Positions 59,578-64,000 of a DNA stretch of 64,000 nucleotides are shown one piece after another. Source of the DNA: an uncultured Olsenella sp. (GTDB lineage: Bacteria > Actinomycetota > Coriobacteriia > Coriobacteriales > Atopobiaceae). The DNA lies in contig CAKUIF010000001.1 in assembly GCA_934660915.1 (NCBI GenBank), positions 124,001 to 188,000 of the forward strand. Reading direction: 5' to 3'. A program made the translations under genes and the position numbers. The notes beneath the pieces are model-generated. The model made no database searches. It was not told the origin of the DNA and saw nothing but the letters and a program-made list of their open reading frames with translations. Position 1 is the first letter of the stretch, and the number at the start of each line of letters is the position of its first letter.

Positions 59578-60717
59578 CTACTCGCGGACGATGAGGCAGC
59601 CGCGGAACACGTGGTCGCGGCACTCGCCCATTATGTCCTTCTCGGCGCTGCCGGGGAAGACTCCGGCGAGCTTGCCACCAAAGACGAACAGGCCGAGGCG
59701 CTCACCGGCGACGGAGGACTCGGAGCCCGGTGCGGGAACGTGCTCCTCGATGAAGGCCATCTCATCGTCGGAAAGGACGCTCATGGCCTCCGGGGAGCGC
59801 AGCACGGAGAAGAGCGCGTCGGTGCCGCACGACCAGGTCGAGAAGCCGCCGATGACGCAGGCAAGGCCGCGGCGGGCAGCCTCGACGAGGGCCTCGGCGC
59901 CGGGGCAGGGGCGCGTCGCGATCTCCTCGGAGGTGGCAAGGCGGTAGACGCAGTCGATGGGGCCGTTCTCGTCCACAAGGCGAGAAGTGCCGGCGGCGGT
60001 GACCACGCGAAGACTGCAGATGTCGACGAAGCGGGCGTAGGTTCCCTGCTCGCCGAGGCGCTCGCAGATGTCGGCGACCTCGTCGAGGTCGGCCTCCTCG
60101 GGATAGCCCACGATGCCGAGGGCCGGGGAGTCGGCGTGGTGCGTGCCGGTGTTGGCGTTGGCCCAGGTGCCGTAGGTCGCGCGAAGGGTCTCGACGAGGG
60201 CCTCGACGGAGTCGGGAGTCTCGATAGAGGGGTGCTTCTCGGCGAAGGCGCGGTAGGCGGAGGTCATCTGCTCGGCACGGGTCACCTCGACGGTCGAGGT
60301 GAGGCCGGTGAAGCCGTCGACGGTGATGCCGCGGACCTGCAGCGCGCCGGTGCGGCCGTTGAAGTCGACGTCGACGCGCGCCAGCGGCACGAGCGCCTCG
60401 TAGCCGGTCGGGACGAGCGTGAGCTCCTCGACCTCGGGGGCGAAGCCGAAGAGGGCGCGGAAGGACGCGTCCTTGAGGTAGAGCTTGGTGACCTTGTCCA
60501 TGACGGAGCTGAGCGTCTCGGCAGCGCCGGAGAGGAGCTGCTCCTGCCCCGCGCTCAGGACCAGCGGGGTGGCGGACCAAGGAAGGGCGCCGCGACGGTG
60601 GGCGGCGTGTGCGGAAGAGAGATAGGCGTCGGCCTTGGCAAGGCCCTCGTCGTCGGCGGCAAGGCCGCGCACGGCCTCGTCGAACTCGGCCTCAAGGGCG
60701 GAGAAGAAGTTAGCCAT
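59578..60717 (-). CDS. Circularly permuted ATP-grasp-like (glutathionylspermidine synthase-like) protein, apparently shortened
   Basis: This 379-residue protein starts at an ATG with GGAGGA upstream. It resembles the first part of the glutathionylspermidine synthase/circularly permuted ATP-grasp group: PLARVDVDFNGRTGALQVRG, then GCLACVIGG-like and the SPEAMSVLSDDEMAFIEEHV segment. The usual C-terminal ATP-binding block (a Lys and GGKGV-type loop) is not seen; the protein ends VFRGCLIVRE. The metal- or ATP-binding residues may therefore be incomplete. A pseudo-enzyme or a distinct ligase is possible. Confidence 0.6.
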   Translation of the reverse strand: MANFFSALEAEFDEAVRGLAADDEGLAKADAYLSSAHAAHRRGALPWSATPLVLSAGQEQLLSGAAETLSSVMDKVTKLYLKDASFRALFGFAPEVEELTLVPTGYEALVPLARVDVDFNGRTGALQVRGITVDGFTGLTSTVEVTRAEQMTSAYRAFAEKHPSIETPDSVEALVETLRATYGTWANANTGTHHADSPALGIVGYPEEADLDEVADICERLGEQGTYARFVDICSLRVVTAAGTSRLVDENGPIDCVYRLATSEEIATRPCPGAEALVEAARRGLACVIGGFSTWSCGTDALFSVLRSPEAMSVLSDDEMAFIEEHVPAPGSESSVAGERLGLFVFGGKLAGVFPGSAEKDIMGECRDHVFRGCLIVRE

Positions 60718-60875
60718 AGTTCCTCCAACATGTTGAGAAATCGGCAAATCGGCGAGCGGTAGGAAATCACCGCTCAACGGAACGGCAGGCATTGTAGCCG
60801 TTTTCGCCGCCGAAGTTGTGAATGTGGAGAAACAGTGCCTCGTTTTATGGATAAGCCGTGAACTTCGCTATTGCC

Positions 60876-61949
60876 TTAGGCCTCTGAGCTGGCACTTCTC
60901 TTTGACAGAAGCATTACCTGCTTTCGCACTTCTTCATAAAACGCCACCTGCCCGTTGGGACCGGGGTGGTCCGAGGCGTCGATGAGGAAGGACGGCTCGG
61001 GCGGCAGGAGCCCCTCGCCGTCGACCACCGTCATCTGCGGGTGGCGCGCGGCGGCGTCGCGCGTGATCCGGGCGACGTCGGCGAAGCAGCTCTCGGGGTG
61101 CGTGGGGTAGCGGCCCTCGAGGTGGAAGGCGGGGGTGAGCACGAGCGTGGGCACATCGGGCCAGGCGCGCGAGACCTCCGAGAGGTAGGCGCCGGCGTCC
61201 CGCTCCACGGCGGCGGCGCGGCACGGCTCGAAGCGGTAGTTGGCGCCGAACTCGACGACGATGAGGGCAGGGTCGGTGGCGGCGACCGCGTCGGCGACCG
61301 AGCCGGGCTGGAAGACCTGGCCGCCCACACCCTGGTTCACGAGGCCGAGGCCGAGCGAGTCGGCAAGAAGCGCAGGCCAGGTGATGGCAGGGTCGAGCGA
61401 GGTGAAGCCCTGGGCGATCGAGTCGCCGAGGACCAGGAGGTCAGGCGGGCACGCGACCGGCTCGGCGAAGGTGCCGTCGCCGAGGACGGCGCCCAGGCGG
61501 CATCCGGCCAGGCACGGCAGCCACAGGCGGACGCGGCGTCGCCTGCCGGGGGTGGCCCCCAAGGCAAAGCGCACGTAGCCGTCGGGGCCGGGCACGCGGA
61601 CGCCGAGGCGCTTGCCGTCGGCGTCGAGCGAGAATCCGTCGTAGGGCGGGCGCACGCCGGGGTTCGCGTCCAGCATGTCGTCGATCATGGCCTGGGAGCC
61701 GGACGGGAACGGGTCCATCTGGGCCTCGAAGGCAAGGTGGGCGGAGTCGGTCTCGAACTCGAGCCTGATGCCGGCGGTGCAGGCGGCCATCTCGCGGTAG
61801 AGGCGCGGGTGCCATGCCGCCATGCCGCCGAGCTCGCGAACCTGCGCGGCGGTGAAGCGGCACGGGACCACCCTCCCCTGTCCGTCGAGGCGGGCCTCGA
61901 GCGCGCCGAGGACGAGGTCGGCGGAGCGTGCGATCTGCGCGTAGTCCAC
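60876..61949 (-). CDS. SGNH/GDSL hydrolase family protein
   Basis: This 357-residue protein starts at a GTG (61949) right after GGGAGGTAAC. An N-terminal beta-rich domain of some 180 residues is followed by the SGNH esterase domain: LLVLGDSIAQGFTSLDPAIT (nucleophile Ser), NQGVGGQ (Gly), VVEFGANYR (Asn) and IDASDHPGPNG (Asp-x-x-His). Likely an esterase on acetylated sugars or lipids. It is co-transcribed with the HAD gene upstream (gap of one base). Confidence 0.88.
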   Translation of the reverse strand: MDYAQIARSADLVLGALEARLDGQGRVVPCRFTAAQVRELGGMAAWHPRLYREMAACTAGIRLEFETDSAHLAFEAQMDPFPSGSQAMIDDMLDANPGVRPPYDGFSLDADGKRLGVRVPGPDGYVRFALGATPGRRRRVRLWLPCLAGCRLGAVLGDGTFAEPVACPPDLLVLGDSIAQGFTSLDPAITWPALLADSLGLGLVNQGVGGQVFQPGSVADAVAATDPALIVVEFGANYRFEPCRAAAVERDAGAYLSEVSRAWPDVPTLVLTPAFHLEGRYPTHPESCFADVARITRDAAARHPQMTVVDGEGLLPPEPSFLIDASDHPGPNGQVAFYEEVRKQVMLLSKRSASSEA

Positions 61950-61950
61950 G

Positions 61951-62781
61951 TTACCTCCCGAAGACTTCCTCGAGGACCTTGAGGACGCCCTGCTCCTCGC
62001 AGGGGTCGCAGACGAGGTCCGCGATCGACTTGAGCTCGTCTGAGGCATTGCCCATGGCCACGCCGACGCCTGCGAGGCGCAGCATATCGGCATCGTTGCC
62101 GGCGTCCCCGAAGGCCATGACCTCGGAAGCGTCGATCCCGAAGGCGTCCATGAGATCGCGGATGCCCGTCGCCTTCGAGACGCCGGGCTGCACGACGTCG
62201 AAGTAGCCGAACCCGCCGCCGAAGCCGGAGTCGACGACGTTGACCGCGGGGCCTGTGGCGGTGTCGAAAAGCTCAACCGAGCGGGCAAGGTCGCCCTCGT
62301 CCACGCGCGACCAGTACATGAGCACGTCGGTCGTCGGGGCCTGCTCGGCGAGCGAGTCCACGTGGCGCATGTTGTGCGAGTACATGGTCATCTCGGCCAC
62401 GAAGTCGGCATCGGCGCCGCGCTCGACGAAGGCCCCGCCCGCGCAGACGGCGCATAGAGGAATCTCGGGATGGGCGGCGTGTGCGGCGAGCACGTCGGCA
62501 ACGGCGTCCGGAGACATCACGCTGACCTGCGCTTCTTTGTCCTGCGGCTCGACGTAGGCGCCGTTGGACGCGATTATCGAGATGCTCGGCGCGAGCTCGC
62601 CGAAGATCTCGGCGACCTGGAAGCTCTGGTTGCTCGTCGCGACGGCGAAGCGGCAGCCGGCGGCGCTCATGCGCTCGAAGACGGCGCGGAAACGGTCGCG
62701 CGAGAAGTCCTCGCCGCCGAGGTCGAGAAACGTCCCGTCCTCGTCGGTGACCACGAGCTTGACCAGGTCCTTGTTTATCAC
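61951..62781 (-). CDS. HAD-superfamily Cof-type phosphatase
   Basis: This 276-residue phosphatase has the nucleophile motif KLVVTDEDGTFLDLGG, FAVATSNQSF (motif II), the Lys in PGVSKATGIRDLMDAFGI and GDAGNDADMLRLAGVGVAMG. It begins at a GTG with AGGAGA upstream. Cof proteins dephosphorylate sugar phosphates or pyrimidine precursors. In LVVTDEDGT the first Asp is the nucleophile (DxD form reads DED). A second Cof-type gene is at the window end. Confidence 0.9.
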   Translation of the reverse strand: MINKDLVKLVVTDEDGTFLDLGGEDFSRDRFRAVFERMSAAGCRFAVATSNQSFQVAEIFGELAPSISIIASNGAYVEPQDKEAQVSVMSPDAVADVLAAHAAHPEIPLCAVCAGGAFVERGADADFVAEMTMYSHNMRHVDSLAEQAPTTDVLMYWSRVDEGDLARSVELFDTATGPAVNVVDSGFGGGFGYFDVVQPGVSKATGIRDLMDAFGIDASEVMAFGDAGNDADMLRLAGVGVAMGNASDELKSIADLVCDPCEEQGVLKVLEEVFGR

Positions 62782-62856
62782 TGTGTTTCTCCTTACATAG
62801 GTACGCGCACGCAAGTTTATACTAGCCGGGCTAAAACCCGCTCAGAAAGGCGATTC

Positions 62857-63474
62857 ATGACCAAGTATCTGCGCTTCATGCGACACGGCGCGACCGAGCT
62901 CAACGTGGCCGACTGCTGGCAAGGGCACGCGGACTCCCCGCTGACCGAGCTCGGGCGCCGCCAGGCCGCCGAGACCGGCGAGCACATCCGCCAGGCGGGG
63001 ATCGAGTTCGACACGATTCTGTGCTCCCCGCTCGGCCGCGTAATCCAGACGCTCGAGTGCGCGCTGCCTGAGCGCGCGGCCCAGGGCTTTGAGACGAGCG
63101 ACGGCATCATGGAGATGTACTTCGGCAGCCTCGACGGCAAGAAGCACGTCGATGGCCATCCCTCAAGCCCCTACCACGACCAGTTCCTGGCCTACGGCGG
63201 CGAGTCCGAGGACGAGGTTGAGCGCCGCGTCTGCGCCGCCCTCGACGAGCTGATGAGCCGCCCGGACGTGCACAGCGCGCTCGCCGTCTCGCACGGGACC
63301 ACCGGCCGTATCTTCCGCAACCACTGGGCCGCGCTGGCCCGCGTCGAGGCGCCGCGCCACCTGGCCAACTGCAGCCTGTACACCTACGAGTTCGATGAGG
63401 ACGCCCACACGTTCTCGCTCGTGGACATCTACGAACCCGCCAGCGCCACCAACCCCGAGGACTTCGCGCGCTGA
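62857..63474 (+). CDS. Histidine phosphatase family protein
   Basis: This 205-residue phosphoglycerate mutase-like protein has the catalytic RHG motif in RFMRHGATELNVADCWQGH, DSPLTELGRRQA, LCSPLGRVIQT and VSHGTTGRIFRN. Members dephosphorylate sugar phosphates, nucleotides or phospho-alpha-ribazole. The ATG at 62857 has AGAAAGG upstream. It is divergent from the HAD gene. Confidence 0.92.
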   Translation: MTKYLRFMRHGATELNVADCWQGHADSPLTELGRRQAAETGEHIRQAGIEFDTILCSPLGRVIQTLECALPERAAQGFETSDGIMEMYFGSLDGKKHVDGHPSSPYHDQFLAYGGESEDEVERRVCAALDELMSRPDVHSALAVSHGTTGRIFRNHWAALARVEAPRHLANCSLYTYEFDEDAHTFSLVDIYEPASATNPEDFAR

Positions 63475-63802
63475 CGTGTGGCGGGGTGGTCTTCTTGCCA
63501 CGCGATGCGACGCGAGCGCGCAGAAACCGCAGGCTCCAGCCTCGCGAGGGGCGCGAGTGCGAAGAAGTGCCGGGTTCCAGCTCCGCGTAGGGACCGGGCG
63601 CTAAGAAACGCCCGGTCCCAGCCGCCCAAACGTCGTCGGCGCTAAGAAACGCCAAGTCCCAGCTGCCCAAATGACGCCGGCGCTAAGAATCCCCAAGTTC
63701 CAGCCATCGATTCACAGCTGGAACTTGGGGATTCTTAGCGAACGCGGACCCGGAGGGGCTGGAACTCGCGGTTTCTGAGCGCCGGTCAGCGCCACGCAGC
63801 CG
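63475..63802. other. Intergenic gap filled by a repeat array
   Basis: The 328 bases between the convergent histidine phosphatase and HAD genes hold the CTTCTTGC octamer (63491) and the seven-unit array C. I see no coding frame. Confidence 0.7.
63518..63780. repeat. Palindromic repeat array C: seven 23-nt units at 41 bp period
   Basis: Direct units begin at 63518, 63559, 63600, 63641 and 63682; each start differs by exactly 41 bases. Inverted units begin at 63717 and 63758, again 41 apart. The best units read GCTAAGAA..CCC.AGT.CCAGC. Units at 63682 and 63717 are perfect inverted copies (23-bp stem, 12-base loop). The two outermost direct units are the most degenerate. Confidence 0.9.
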
Positions 63803-64000
63803 TTAGCGTCGCCAGAGCTCAGCGAAGCGCTCGAGGGCCCGCGCGATGCCGTCGTGGTCGACGTCGTCGGTCACGTAGCCGGCGGCGGCGAGCGCCTCGG
63901 GCGAGGCGTTGCCCATCGCCACGCCGATGCCGCACATCTGGAGCATCGACGCGTCGTTGCCGCCGTCGCCGAACGCGATGGCCTCCTCGGGAGCGATGCC
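63803..64000 (-). CDS. HAD-superfamily Cof-type phosphatase, C-terminal part
   Basis: The last 65 codons of a gene that continues beyond the window edge. The frame reads AFGDGGNDASMLQMCGIGVA, then MGNASPEALAAAGYVTDDVD, the motif IV and cap-following C-terminus of Cof-type HAD phosphatases. It ends in a TAA at 63805-63803. Similar in family to the HAD gene at 61951-62781, so this may be a local duplicate or a related enzyme. Confidence 0.85.
   Translation of the reverse strand, partial: GIAPEEAIAFGDGGNDASMLQMCGIGVAMGNASPEALAAAGYVTDDVDHDGIARALERFAELWRR

Noticed and set aside
63518..63780. CRISPR array
   Set aside because: The 18-base gaps are short, units occur in both orientations and no cas gene is in the window.

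Overview
The window is GC-rich, gene-dense chromosomal DNA. The gene set suggests a Coriobacteriia-type gut actinobacterium (Collinsella/Olsenella-like): a mannose-family PTS with DUF956, a SigB/SigF-type sigma factor with a partner anti-sigma, TlyA, an actinobacterial efp-nusB neighbourhood, ppc, FeoA/FeoB, a PacL-like metal ATPase partner and thiamine-precursor uptake. The genus call is inference from gene content. I see no rRNA, tRNA, insertion sequence, prophage or CRISPR array. Most genes lie on the minus strand; the + strand genes are at about 4.9, 8-10.6, 17.5, 19-22.4, 30.2-30.8, 35-36.4, 37.7-38.6 and 62.9-63.5 kb.

Layout. 0-0.7 kb: the frameshifted end of an unknown gene and a possible 36-residue membrane peptide. 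0.7-4.8 kb: a three-gene ABC importer of the ferric iron/phosphonate type. 4.9-10.6 kb: zinc-dependent phospholipase C-like protein, cobO, class II aldolase, a Ser/Thr/Gly-tailed membrane protein and an M18 aminopeptidase behind a perfect palindrome. 10.7-13.9 kb: a TPP-riboswitch operon (thiamine-binding protein, ThiX, ThiY, ThiZ). 13.9-17.3 kb: a small membrane protein, a repeat field and a 761-residue orphan protein. 17.5-22.4 kb: ADP-ribosylglycohydrolase coupled to a 44-residue protein, asparaginase-like peptidase, PHP phosphatase and a membrane protein, with three copies of one hairpin. 22.7-28.9 kb: metal homeostasis (P-type ATPase, PacL-like partner, FeoB, two FeoA). 29-38.6 kb: SDR, toxin-antitoxin pair, LuxR regulator, PEP carboxylase, flippase, flavodoxin-fold reductase with CrcB, and a lone PD-(D/E)XK-like protein. 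38.7-53 kb: a housekeeping cluster (tlyA, xseB, nusB, Asp23, efp ... M24 peptidase, AroB-like, aroK, yqeG, mltG, ruvX, alaS) split by the mannose PTS operon. 53-58 kb: AI-2E-type exporter, sigma factor, anti-sigma, DUF948 protein and rarA. 58-64 kb: dgt, an ATP-grasp-like protein, SGNH hydrolase, two HAD phosphatases and a histidine phosphatase.

The most unusual signal is non-coding. At least five intergenic arrays consist of 23-25 nt units repeated at a 40-41 bp period and then repeated in the opposite orientation. Their sequence words differ (GCTAAGAA...GACGTCTGGGC, GCTAAGAA...GTCCCAGC, CGTAGCCCG...), but their geometry is the same. Single-pair palindromes of other families (26-16-26 nt hairpins; CAGCCTGTCTGATTT elements; a perfect 28-bp stem) occupy other intergenic gaps. 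An over-represented octamer, GCAAGAAG/CTTCTTGC, occurs in and between genes, often just after stop codons and in terminator stems.

Functional links. The metal cluster has near-palindromic candidate operators upstream of feoB and the distal feoA. The TPP element with its own terminator explains control of the thiamine operon. The sigma factor, its putative anti-sigma and two membrane proteins form an overlapping gene string.
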